Assembly (NCBI RefSeq): GCF_026151205.1
Contig: NC_087077.1
Coordinates: 5,790,483 to 5,854,482, forward strand
DNA: 64,000 nucleotides
DNA from: Bolinopsis microptera
Lineage: Eukaryota > Ctenophora > Tentaculata > Lobata > Bolinopsidae
Reading direction: 5' to 3'
Of the stretch, positions 43,418-53,482 are shown one piece after another (the first letter of the stretch is position 1; every line of letters begins with the position of its first letter). The position numbers and the translations under genes are program-made. Below the pieces are notes generated by a model. That model did no database searches, was not told the origin of the DNA, and worked only from the letters and a program-made list of their open reading frames with translations.

Positions 43418-43623
43418 CAGAGGGTGTGGCCTCTTTTTCACTGAAAAGACGCCATCAGATTTCATTGCATTCTGGGACCAATTTTGGTGTGATTTAAAGT
43501 ATCCTACAAATTGGTGTTTACTGTTTCGACTTTTGTAAAATCACTGTAACAATATAATCTGTATTCTTATAGTTTCAACCATAATAGTGAAATAGAGGGG
43601 CTGGCCAATAGCCACACCCTCTG
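43418..43623. mobile_element. 206-bp Tc1/mariner-type MITE, copy in repeat 1
   Basis: Terminal inverted repeats cagagggtgtggc and gccacaccctctg are flanked by TA on each side; the palindromy extends outward (aatcaatta and taattgatt). No coding content. Confidence 0.8.
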
Positions 43624-44066
43624 TAATTGATTTAAGCCTACGAAACTTTCAGAAATTTGTGTGTAATTCGGAGATAAATTAAACAAGTTGTTATCGGCCA
43701 CCATGTGTAAACGGAATGTTCTAGCAGACTGTATAATACTATAACATACATTTTCTTACACACACATAACCTAATCTCTGGAATGTTGCTATGATATCAA
43801 TGGCAATGTTTTGATACTGTGTATTATCATGATTATGCCTTACAGGCCGATCTTCCGATGGAGTTTCGGTTGCCATGGCAACACATCAATATGATAAAGA
43901 ATTTGTAAACGCAGTCACAACTCTGTCGTGTACACTGTACGGTGCGAGCGGTTATTTTATGATAGGTAACATCTACTTTTTCAGCATTTGCGGGATGACC
44001 AGTTCACACGTATATTTTCGCAGACACAACTTCGCATAAAATTATATCCAATTATTCTATAACCAA

Positions 44067-44472
44067 TTATCTACACGGACTTCTGTCTAAATATGAATGA
44101 AATCGAGAAAACCAAATATTATATGTTTCATCCTGAAGTGCTGAGTTCTCAGGCAGTATAATCATGATCCTGATAGATATCGAAGTCTCCTTAAATGATT
44201 GTCTCTGCTGCTTAATATATCTGGATTGTCGTTGGGAGGCGATGCAGATTTGTTTACTTTTAAGGGGGAGGTTCTGCTCAGCAGGAGAAAGAGGTGATGC
44301 ACATTTTGTATTTGTCTGACATGTAGGACTTGAGCCACGTTTCCGTAAGTGCAATAAACGGTAACGAGTGGTTTTTGGATTTCTCCTGAATAAGAGCTGA
44401 GATTTTTGGCACTTCCCATATACTCGCACTTGATGCACAGGATTCATGGACTGGACATTTAAGACGAGGCAT
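44067..44472 (-). pseudogene. LINE endonuclease N-terminal fragment, copy 1
   Basis: The minus strand reads as the start of a LINE ORF2 (KISALIQEKSK, then LPFIALTETWLKSYMSDKYK), matching the first endonuclease blocks with the catalytic Glu of TETWL. Stops and frame changes follow at once. Identical in nature to the copy at 45310. Confidence 0.7.
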
Positions 44473-44660
44473 GAGGAATAACGGGCACGTGCAGTGTATC
44501 CTCTGAGGCGGTAGGAACTGCTGGTAGTGGTATAGTGGGTAGTATATATATATTACTCATGCAACTAAGATAAATTGAGTATAAATACTCAATTTATCTT
44601 AGTTTAAGTTGCAAGTTATATAACTCATTTTCTAAAGGTCTCGTAAACTTTAATCAATTA

Positions 44661-44866
44661 CAGAGAGTGTGGCCTCTTTTTCACTGAAAAGACGCCATCA
44701 GATTTCATTGCATTCTGGGACCAATTTTGGTGTGATTTAAAGTATCCTACAAATTGGTGTTTACTGTTTCGACTTTTGTAAAATCACTGTAACAATATAA
44801 TCTGTATTCTTATAGTTTCAACCATAATAGTGAAATAGAGGGGCTGGCCAATAGCCACACCCTCTG
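44661..44866. mobile_element. 206-bp MITE, copy in repeat 2
   Basis: Same element as at 43418 carried along by the tandem duplication; its left end now reads cagagagtgtgg. Confidence 0.8.
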
Positions 44867-45309
44867 TAATTGATTTAAGCCTACGAAACTTTCAGAAATT
44901 TGTGTGTAATTCGGAGATAAATTAAACAAGTTGTTATCGGCCACCATGTGTAAACGGAATGTTCTAGCAGACTGTATAATACTATAACATACATTTTCTT
45001 ACACACACATAACCTAATCTCTGGAATGTTGCTATGATATCAATGGCAATGTTTTGATACTGTGTATTATCATGATTATGCCTTACAGGCCGATCTTCCG
45101 ATGGAGTTTCGGTTGCCATGGCAACACATCAATATGATAAAGAATTTGTAAACGCAGTCACAACTCTGTCGTGTACACTGTACGGTGCGAGCGGTTATTT
45201 TATGATAGGTAACATCTACTTTTTCAGCATTTGCGGGATGACCAGTTCACACGTATATTTTCGCAGACACAACTTCGCATAAAATTATATACAATTATTC
45301 TATAACCAA

Positions 45310-45930
45310 TTATCTACACGGACTTCTGTCTAAATATGAATGAAATCGAGAAAACCAAATATTATATGTTTCATCCTGAAGTGCTGAGTTCTCAGGCAGT
45401 ATAATCATGATCCTGATAGATATCGAAGTCTCCTTAAATGATTGTCTCTGCTGCTTAATATATCTGGATTGTCGTTGGGAGGCGATGCAGATTTGTTTAC
45501 TTTTAAGGGGGAGGTTCTGCTCAGCAGGAGAAAGAGGTGATGCACATTTTGTATTTGTCTGACAGTGACATGTAGGACTTGAGCCACGTTTCCGTAAGTG
45601 CAATAAACGGTAACGAGTGGTTTTTGGATTTCTCCTGAATAAGAGCTGAGATTTTTGGCACTTCCCATATACTCGCACTTGATGCACTAGGATTCATGGA
45701 CTGGACATTTAAGACGAGGCATGAGGAATAACGGGCACGTGCAGTGTATCCTCTGAGGCGGTAGGAACTGCTGGTAGTGGTATAGTGGGAGCGCTGTTCC
45801 TGGCTGAAGAGGTGGATGTGGTCTGGGGTAGTGGTAGGGCATTTGAGTTTGAGGGAGGCTGGACCGGTGGTCGACTATTTCTGATAGGAGTCCGATCCTG
45901 GTTTGCATCGTTTCCAACAGTCTCCGTAAC
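45310..45930 (-). pseudogene. LINE ORF2 5' fragment, copy 2 with extra upstream sequence
   Basis: Copy 2 keeps about 130 bp more of the LINE than copy 1: a Pro/Ser/Thr-rich stretch upstream of the endonuclease start (LNVQSMNP). The 6-bp gain near 45563 restores spacing that copy 1 lacks or adds two residues. Three overlapping minus frames are pieces of one decayed ORF. Confidence 0.65.
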
Positions 45931-48364
45931 TATAACAATCCTGTGATCTGGTATTGGTTACTTAAACTTATTTAATTGAACATGGTGTTTGACGTTGGAG
46001 CTTATCACTTTACAGTTTACATCACCTTACCTGAATAATTGAATAGGATGAATACTGAATAGCATTTATTAATGCTTTCTTTACCCGGAGAACTCTGTTT
46101 TACTTGTCCCTCGGTAACACAAGACCGTGAGCCGTGACACTTAGTCACAATAATTAAGTCATAAGTCAGAAAGAAGTCCATAATTCGTACACCCATGATT
46201 ATGTTAAATATAGATTGACTCCAGTCTCCATTGTTCAATGACTTCGTCAAAATGTTTTAGGAAAATGTTCACAGATTTGTTAATTTTGGACTCAAATTAA
46301 CGTTGAGAAAAACTGAATTTATTTTGGAAAAATCCCGGCTAAAACCAAAATCCCGGCCGGTACCGGTACAAAATCGCCAAATACCAGCCGGTATTCCGGC
46401 TGCGCCGGTTATATCCCGGTCGAGTTCTGTCTGAGACCTAATTTTCTCTATTTCTCGTGCAATTTTAGATCAGACACAGTCATCTAAATTATTTAATAAG
46501 AAGGTTTAAATTATAAGCAATTAAAAACAGTTGGGACTATCATTGTTTGTGAGTACATATTATACGAATATAAGGTGGTTAATATAATTATAACACATTT
46601 AATATAAAACATTTAAGACACATTTTTTTATTCCTGCATTGTACTCATTAATTTAACTAGTAATATTATATAAAAACCACATTTCTATTTGTACAGGGAG
46701 CTGCTGGTAAACTACCGTCGCTATACATCGACTATGACTACAATCTTACTTTTAAAAACAAACTACATACATATCTCACATTTGCGAGGACTACTTCATC
46801 ACAAGCAAAAAATCGACATTGGTAAATAAAGGTAGGTTCTTTTCACTGACTTCGTTAAATGAGTTACATATTTTCACACAAATTACGTGCATGATCATTA
46901 AAGGGTTGCTTGTGTGCAGTTACTTCTGGGCCAGCGCCACCCTGTTTGGAGTTTTCACATAAGTAAATTTGCCGATAATACAATTTTACTCATTCTGGAC
47001 ATGTTACCTATATTATCATTATACTAGTATTTCTTCAGGTCTGTCTTCTATAACCACGATGAAAAGAAAAGCTGGGCGAAAACATTTGAGACTGCAGATT
47101 GCAGAACTGGAACACTCTATTTGAAGACAGTGGCTGCTGAGTGCTGAGCTGCATCAAATCTATCAGCATCATGTAACTTCGATCAGGAACAGACTCCATT
47201 TCATTTCCGACAACTAGCACCTGTTTTCCCTAGACTTACCAAGTATTAAGTAACTGCATTAGTATTAGGTTAAATTAAAGGCCCTACATCGAACAAGTCT
47301 AACAATTAAAACTTAAATGCAAGAGTGCACAATTTATCACTAAATATCTTCCTCTTTTAATTCTAATCAACACACGGTTTCGTCTTTGTTTCACCCAATC
47401 GTGCTGATAATCAGTAATCATGCACTCTGCACTCTAACTTCGAGATGTTTCAAAAGGGCTCCCGACGAGTTGAATTAGATCAATATTTTCTTTTGATACA
47501 TAGATACTGATTGGGAGGTTCATCATACTATTCTTGTCACATGGTAACGATTAACGATTAGCTGATCAGCTTCCAGCATCGACAGGCCGAAATCCATAAA
47601 TATAATCAGTTGTAATTTAATATTTATCATCGTCCGGATCATCATAATATTTTAATTTAAAGTTACAATTGAACGGTGTTAAGAAAGATAATTTAAGAGA
47701 AATGTTTTGAAAGTGCCTGATTTCGAGTATAAGATCTGTACTGATACATTAATTTTCAGATTGTTATTATAGTTTATTTGTATTTTTTATATTATCTTAT
47801 CCGCACAAGTTCGGAAGCCATCTGAACGCTATTGCCAGACACAGGCATATATTTATTTTGGGGTATCATGCTCTCAGAAATTTCAACTCAGTCCGATATT
47901 ATAGTTATACTAACCTGCATTGCATAAGGTTAATTGTCTCGCAGTCTAGTGCATAAACCTTTTATTTTGTATAAACCCTTTATTTTGATTGGGAAAACTT
48001 TAGTGGTTACCGTCTCTAAAGTTGGCATGATAGTTAATAAACTCTTATCTATTATGTCACTGAAGATGACGCCTTGCAACATGTTTGACGATAGCCTGTA
48101 GATTGATAGTTTGATCTAAGTATTTACAACAATTCATCTAGTTTGATTGATTCAAAGGGAAACAAATTCCTCTCTTATCTATTATGACTATATTTAAATT
48201 CAATCCTGTAAAGTGATACTCCTTTTTTAGTAATTTAAACATGTGTTTTCTCCTTCTGATTTTTAAACTATTACCGGTCACGCTGAATAATAATGACCTC
48301 AGTGAATTTAAAGCTATCGTTAACATCACTCAGAAAATGCGCGTCTTTAGCGCGTGTCTTGTTG
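45931..48364. other. Gene-poor interval
   Basis: AT-rich sequence. Around 46330-46425 the phrase atcccggc and related ccggtaccggtac palindromes recur. No gene recognised; the end may hold the 3' UTR of the minus-strand LINE that follows. Confidence 0.45.
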
Positions 48365-51300
48365 TTATGCATCAATCCTTCGGTAGATCGGCGAGATGCA
48401 CCACTGTGCCTCACCGAGCTGCGAAGGATTGACATCGTGAATCAAGATATTAACCTTCTTCCTCTTAGCTACCAATGGATTCTCTTTCATATAACTTACA
48501 TAACTATTCCTATTAGACACAGACACATCTATCCTATCAAAGATGTCATATGAAAGTTCCCAGTGATGACCAAGCTTATTAGCTCGATATCCATGAAGCC
48601 GAAAGGCATCTAATCCTCTCTTGAAACCAGTAACTGACTCACTAGCTTTCACAAGTGGTGGTAGACTGTTCCAATAGCGCAAGACCCTTTGGGCAAAGAA
48701 ATCAGTCTCATTTGTGGTGAATCTATGAGTCTTTGATCTAGCAGCAACGGTCCTACCAGAACGACCAAATAAATCGGAACCATAACCCACAAAGCCTTCC
48801 TGGATCTTGAACATCTCAATGAGATCTCCACGAACCCTGCGTTCAAGCAGGGTTGTGAGGTTCAGCTTATCCAGTCTCTCTCTGTACGTCATGAGTCCCA
48901 ATCCATCAATCATACGGGTGAACGATCTTTGAACACCTTCCAATTCAAGAATCAGTGACCAGTTTCCATGCCTAGCCATTGGAGCCCATGCCTGTGAACA
49001 ATACTCTATATGAGGCTTTACTAAAGACTTATACAAGCCCAGCATAACGCTTTTCTCCCTCGATATAATATTTCTTGTAAGCCAGGCAATGGTACTATTA
49101 GCTTTAGCAATGCACTTTCTCACATGACCCTCAAAGTTGAAGCTGGTGTTAAAGACAACTCCAAGGTCCTTCTCGCTTTCAACACATCTCAAAGGCACAC
49201 CACCAAACAAGTACTGATTCTTAGGATTACAAGAACCAATTTGCATGACCATACACTTATCTACATTAAAATTTAAACACCAACGAGACTCCCAAAGTTC
49301 TAGCAACTTCAAATCAGCTGCTAGATTAATAAAAGGATTAACAATCATTTTAACATCATCAGCGAAAAGTTTGATGATAGCTTTGATTCCTTCTGGAAGA
49401 TCATTTACAAATAAAAGAAAGAGCAATGGTCCCAAAACACTGCCTTGGGGCACTCCTGAAAGTATATACTTAATCTCAGAAAATTCATCTCCTACTTTAA
49501 CTTTCATAGACCTCCCTACTAAAAAGTTTTCTAAAATACCAATTATCTCCTCAGGAACACCAACATTTCTTAATTTAACTAATAAACGGTGGTGTGGTAC
49601 GCTATCAAAGGCCTTAGAGAAATCAAAGTATAATATATCAGCACAGCCACCTTCAGCCAGCAAGTCATTGACAGCGTCAATAGACTCCAGTAGGTTAGAT
49701 AAGCATGACCGACCCTTCATGAAGCCGTGCTGCGTGCTACTAAGCACCTGTTCAACACCGTCGAGAATATACTCCCTAAGAAGCTTCTCATAGGCTTTGC
49801 ATAGTATACAAGTCAGTGACACAGGCCTGTAATTATTAGGACTATGTACTGACCCCTTTTTGTGCAAGGCCACAACAGTGGCAGTTTTCCATACCTCAGG
49901 AATATACTGCTCAGAAGCACAGGCACTAAACAGCAACACAACCGCGTCCACAAAGGAACTGTTCTCACTTAAATACCTCAGGAGTCTAGGATGAACACCA
50001 TCAGGACCCATAGCTTTACTAATATCTAGTGATCCCAAAATCTTGGCAACACTTTCAGGGTGCACCATAAATTTACTCCAGAAGTAATCATTATTACATT
50101 CTGTATAACAATTTTGAGGCAGAGGGCCAAAAGGTTCAGGTTTAAAAACTGACTGGAAAAAATCAGCTAACACTTCTGCCGTTTCAGAAGGAGACTTGGT
50201 CTCAGAACCATCATCTGTTTTAAGTCTTTCTACAGATTTTCTTAAAACACTTTTAGATTTAAGGTAATTAAAAAGAGGTTTACAATTTAACTTAAACAAT
50301 TTAGTCACTTTATTCTCATATTTGATCTTTGCCTTAATCTCAGCGTTCTGGTACATCCGCTGCTCGTACTCGGCTGCGTTAAACATCACCATCGTAGGGT
50401 CCTCGTCAAAATCCTTCCATGCCCGGTCCTTGCACTTTCTTTTCCTAACCAGACTAGAGCAATCCCAGGGTAACCTCTGTAAGATCTCCCCACCTTTAGT
50501 TGTTTTAAGGTGGGTGGTTGGAACACGATCTGAAATGACACTACGTTTTTGGTGTAATTCTTCCCACATCTCTTCGACCTGAAGATCTTCTCTAGAGTAC
50601 CCCCAGCTGATGTCTGATGACTGTGTGTTAACAAAGTCCTGATCCACCTTATACCAGCTTTTCTTCTTAGATGTAAGGAACTCGACATTGTTTTTGACTT
50701 TCAGCTCGACCAGTAGTGATACATGATCGCTTTTACCCAGAGGAGCAAGGATATCAACATTATTTACAAAACAATCATTATTGCAGAAGACCTGATCAAG
50801 CAAGGAGCATTGAGTTGTATCACCAACCTTCCTGACACGTGTCGAAGACCCAGTGACATACCACTTCAAACCTTTCCTGGTAAAGACATTCAAGAATTCT
50901 GATTCCATCAGCAACCTTCTGTCACATGAGTTTGGTGGGCGCTCGACTAGACTTTTGTCCCAGTTAACATGAGGTAGGTTCACATCGCCAACTATCACCA
51001 ACTCTTCATCCGCATTAACTGGTAAACGTTCAAGAGCACCTAACAGGCCAGCATTGTCCTTCATATCAACAAGTGAAGTAGACCGATACAGACAAACAAC
51101 ATTGAACCTAACAGAGTCGATTACAATATTTACCGCAAGTGATTCAAGACCAGTAAACCAATCCAATCGTTCTACCCTCAGTGCTTTGTGGACAAAGATA
51201 GCAGATCCCCCAAAACGTGTATCATTAGGTCTGTCTGCACGAAAGAGGTTGAAATTAGGAATAGACACTTCAGCGTCAACAATATCTGAATTTAGCCAGG

Positions 51301-51397
51301 ACTCTGTCACACAAATGATCTGAACGTCGTGAGTCTCTGACAAAACCATGAGTTCCGTCATCTTATTGTACAGGGAATTAGCATTAGTGTACAGCAT
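48365..51397 (-). CDS. CR1-like ORF2: APE endonuclease plus reverse transcriptase
   Basis: Intact 1010-codon frame; it remains open upstream of the first Met into the ORF1 end. Endonuclease in about residues 1-235: NANSLYNKM, VTESWLN (catalytic Glu), GDVNLPHVNW and the closing GKSDHVSLL. A linker of about 200 residues follows. RT in about residues 440-780: NYRPVSLTCILCKAYEKL, YFDFSKAFDSVPH, SGVPQGSVLGPLLFLLFVND and the FADD catalytic box. The thumb and tail have YKSLVKPHIEYCSQAW and RVLRYWNSLPP. The protein would nick target DNA and copy its own mRNA at the site. All catalytic motifs seen are intact. Confidence 0.9.
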   Translation of the reverse strand: MLYTNANSLYNKMTELMVLSETHDVQIICVTESWLNSDIVDAEVSIPNFNLFRADRPNDTRFGGSAIFVHKALRVERLDWFTGLESLAVNIVIDSVRFNVVCLYRSTSLVDMKDNAGLLGALERLPVNADEELVIVGDVNLPHVNWDKSLVERPPNSCDRRLLMESEFLNVFTRKGLKWYVTGSSTRVRKVGDTTQCSLLDQVFCNNDCFVNNVDILAPLGKSDHVSLLVELKVKNNVEFLTSKKKSWYKVDQDFVNTQSSDISWGYSREDLQVEEMWEELHQKRSVISDRVPTTHLKTTKGGEILQRLPWDCSSLVRKRKCKDRAWKDFDEDPTMVMFNAAEYEQRMYQNAEIKAKIKYENKVTKLFKLNCKPLFNYLKSKSVLRKSVERLKTDDGSETKSPSETAEVLADFFQSVFKPEPFGPLPQNCYTECNNDYFWSKFMVHPESVAKILGSLDISKAMGPDGVHPRLLRYLSENSSFVDAVVLLFSACASEQYIPEVWKTATVVALHKKGSVHSPNNYRPVSLTCILCKAYEKLLREYILDGVEQVLSSTQHGFMKGRSCLSNLLESIDAVNDLLAEGGCADILYFDFSKAFDSVPHHRLLVKLRNVGVPEEIIGILENFLVGRSMKVKVGDEFSEIKYILSGVPQGSVLGPLLFLLFVNDLPEGIKAIIKLFADDVKMIVNPFINLAADLKLLELWESRWCLNFNVDKCMVMQIGSCNPKNQYLFGGVPLRCVESEKDLGVVFNTSFNFEGHVRKCIAKANSTIAWLTRNIISREKSVMLGLYKSLVKPHIEYCSQAWAPMARHGNWSLILELEGVQRSFTRMIDGLGLMTYRERLDKLNLTTLLERRVRGDLIEMFKIQEGFVGYGSDLFGRSGRTVAARSKTHRFTTNETDFFAQRVLRYWNSLPPLVKASESVTGFKRGLDAFRLHGYRANKLGHHWELSYDIFDRIDVSVSNRNSYVSYMKENPLVAKRKKVNILIHDVNPSQLGEAQWCISPIYRRIDA

Positions 51398-51429
51398 CCT
51401 GATACCCTGTGATTCCTTTACGCAACTCG

Positions 51430-52450
51430 CTACTCGTTTTTTGACTTCACAGCATTCTGGACAACATCTTCTTTATTATCCGCATGCTCTACATTTGTTA
51501 CAGGAGCCACATCAGTTGGCAGTTCCTCTTTGGGTGGTTTGTCAGCAGTTACTTTCGTCCTCTTATCAGTTTCCAGTTTAGCATTGCGTGTGTTCCACCG
51601 GATATCTCGATCCGCCTTGATCAAGTCAGGATTTATCCACACATCATCACTTTTCTTTTTTCCATGATAAGCAAACCCGCGTCCATGGTTGTGTGTGTAA
51701 GTAGCTAACTCTTCACTCTTTAGCTTCGCAATGACCATTCTTCCCCTGTACTTTGTACGGTTGACGTTGCCAAATACACCTATTCTCTTTGCTGATACTA
51801 TGTCACTCTGGTTAAGATCTGTTGCATGTCGACAGATGATAGCCTTTAGTTGTTCCTGACTCTCATTTTCCTTATCTTCATCAGGTAAGTTTGACAGAAC
51901 AATGTTATTCTCCCGCTTTTTCCTTTCCTGCATGTTAGCATCAATCTGTTGTGAGATGGTGGTTATTGCAGGGCCTGCTGCGTGCTGACACACTTCAGCT
52001 ATCAATTTCTTCTGCTGCCCACTGGCTATCTCAGCCCAACTCTATCTTCTTATTGGCTTCTGAAACAACATCATTTACAAGAACCTTCTGGATAGATTGT
52101 TCCACACTGGCGCTGACAGCAGTCTGTATAACACTTGTCAGTTCTTTAGCAACGTCATCAGTAAGTTTTTCAAATTTGAGTTTCTCAGGCAAAACGAAAC
52201 AAAAGTGGCAGTTCCACACTGTCAGCTTCTTGACATCTGTAACGGTTAGACCAGCCAAACCGGCACAACTACTATGCCACCAATTCTCACATGTTGAACA
52301 ACCTAGCCAAACAATCTTCTTTCTCGAAAGTGGTTCATCATACTTCTGACAATAGAAGCATATCTCCTTTCTCTCGTTAGTTTCTGTACTGGCTGGGTCA
52401 CTATCGATGTGCCCCGTTTGCCCGCCATTGTTAGCCATCCCTGAACTCAA
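51430..52450 (-). CDS. CR1-like ORF1 with PHD finger, one apparent frameshift
   Basis: The first part (52450-52031, 139 codons) holds a PHD-type zinc finger: CFYCQKYDEP, WLGCSTCENWWHSSCAGL and WNCHFC. The second part (to 51430) is a basic domain with a helical segment and KRENNIVLSNLPDED, GVFGNVNRTKYRGRMVIAKL, a nucleic-acid-binding-like region usual in ORF1 proteins. The frames differ by one base: the run ccc at 52035-52037 (GGG on the minus strand) has one base too many for a single frame of about 335 codons. PHD/ZnF ORF1 proteins are known in CR1-group elements and would coat the element RNA. Confidence 0.8.
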
Positions 52451-52811
52451 ATTATTTGTTATATAGTAGTGTTGAAAGTATTAAAAATCTGCGGGGTTTT
52501 GATCTCATCATCGAATCAGTAATCTTATCAGTGTGCCTCATTACGCTGTACCAAGCGAGTTTGAGATTAATCTTATCATTCACATGAATTCCGAATTCAA
52601 CATTGGATACTTAAAATCAAACATTCATACAACAATAATTGTTAAAAATAAAATGATAGAAATGAAAAACTTGCAGAACACATAGAACCTCGTTAAACTC
52701 CGACTAGCTTTTGAACTCTGGGTTCATCTTGTGGATAATTTCCATCAAATGATGCTTTAGCTGTATCCCAGTGGCTGAAAGTGAGAAATCTTGGAATGAG
52801 GTTCCTAACCA

Positions 52812-53190
52812 ATTTCTGTGATTGAAGTTTAAAAGTTCAGTTCAGTTCAGTTCAGTTTAGTCCCGGACGGCTTTAATCCGTAACCGGGTTTCTCCTCCGG
52901 AGTAGGACCTCAAATTTTACTGGTAGAGGTCCGCCGTTCGGCCTCCCTTCTAAGGGAATCCACGGAGATAGGTGCGAATAATGGGCTATCTGGATAAGCC
53001 TTCAAGCCCTCGCAGATCCTTAAGTATCGTCCTTTCTGTACTGGCTGTGCACATGAGGACTTCCCAGCGACCTGTGGGACAATATGTCCACTGAAACCAA
53101 TGCAACAGAGCAGAATTATTAAGACATAATCGTCCCGAGAATTAATGGCCAGATGTACAGGCAGCCAACTGACCATTTTCCTCACGTGAG
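52812..53190 (-). mobile_element. 3'-terminal LINE fragment with pentanucleotide tail
   Basis: On the minus strand a decayed coding end (91-codon frame at 53185-52910 with KGRYLRICEGLK) is followed by a GC-rich 3' UTR (ggcggtttctcct-type segment) and (actga)n repeats, typical of LINE 3' ends. The sequence ccaatttctgtgattgaagt beyond it recurs at 60938-60957. Confidence 0.5.
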
Positions 53191-53412
53191 AGTCATTCCA
53201 TACTAATCATGTGTTGGGACAGTGAAAGACCCTCAGAAATTCTGTCCCACCTCCTAAAGTTTCTGCGAGGAATTGATTGGGTTCAGTTTTGTGGTTATTG
53301 TTTGATCAAGTTATAATTGGACGTGCTTGTGAGAGGTTCACAGGATTTCAGTGTCGTGGGGAGGCTGGAAGATCTCTCTTTTTGGATAGGGTTTCAGATT
53401 TTGTGAAGAATT

Positions 53413-53480
53413 TGATTATATTTTTAGTACTTATAGTTAGATAGATACTTATTATATTTTTAGTACTTATAGTTAGATAT
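53413..53480. repeat. Tandem duplication upstream of the AlkB frame
   Basis: The phrase tatatttttagtacttata followed by gttagata occurs twice, about 41 bp apart. The second copy contributes the TAG that limits the open frame. Confidence 0.8.
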
Positions 53481-53482
53481 AG

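Larger units (their letters stand above)
43299..45789. repeat. Recent 1.24-kb tandem duplication
   Basis: Copy 1 runs 43299-44541 and copy 2 runs 44542-45789, nearly identical by eye. Differences include single bases (for example cagaggg versus cagagag) and a 6-bp gain (gacagtgacatg versus gacatg) in copy 2. Each copy contains a 20-bp-arm hairpin at its start, a 206-bp MITE and a minus-strand LINE endonuclease fragment. Confidence 0.95.
48365..52450 (-). mobile_element. Near full-length CR1-like LINE with PHD-finger ORF1
   Basis: Minus-strand order: ORF1 (52450-51430, with one apparent single-base insertion) then ORF2 (51397-48365, intact, 1010 codons). The ORF1 stop overlaps the region where the ORF2 frame is already open, as in many CR1-group elements. 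The 3' end has no long poly(A), as expected for CR1-like LINEs. It looks young. Confidence 0.85.
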
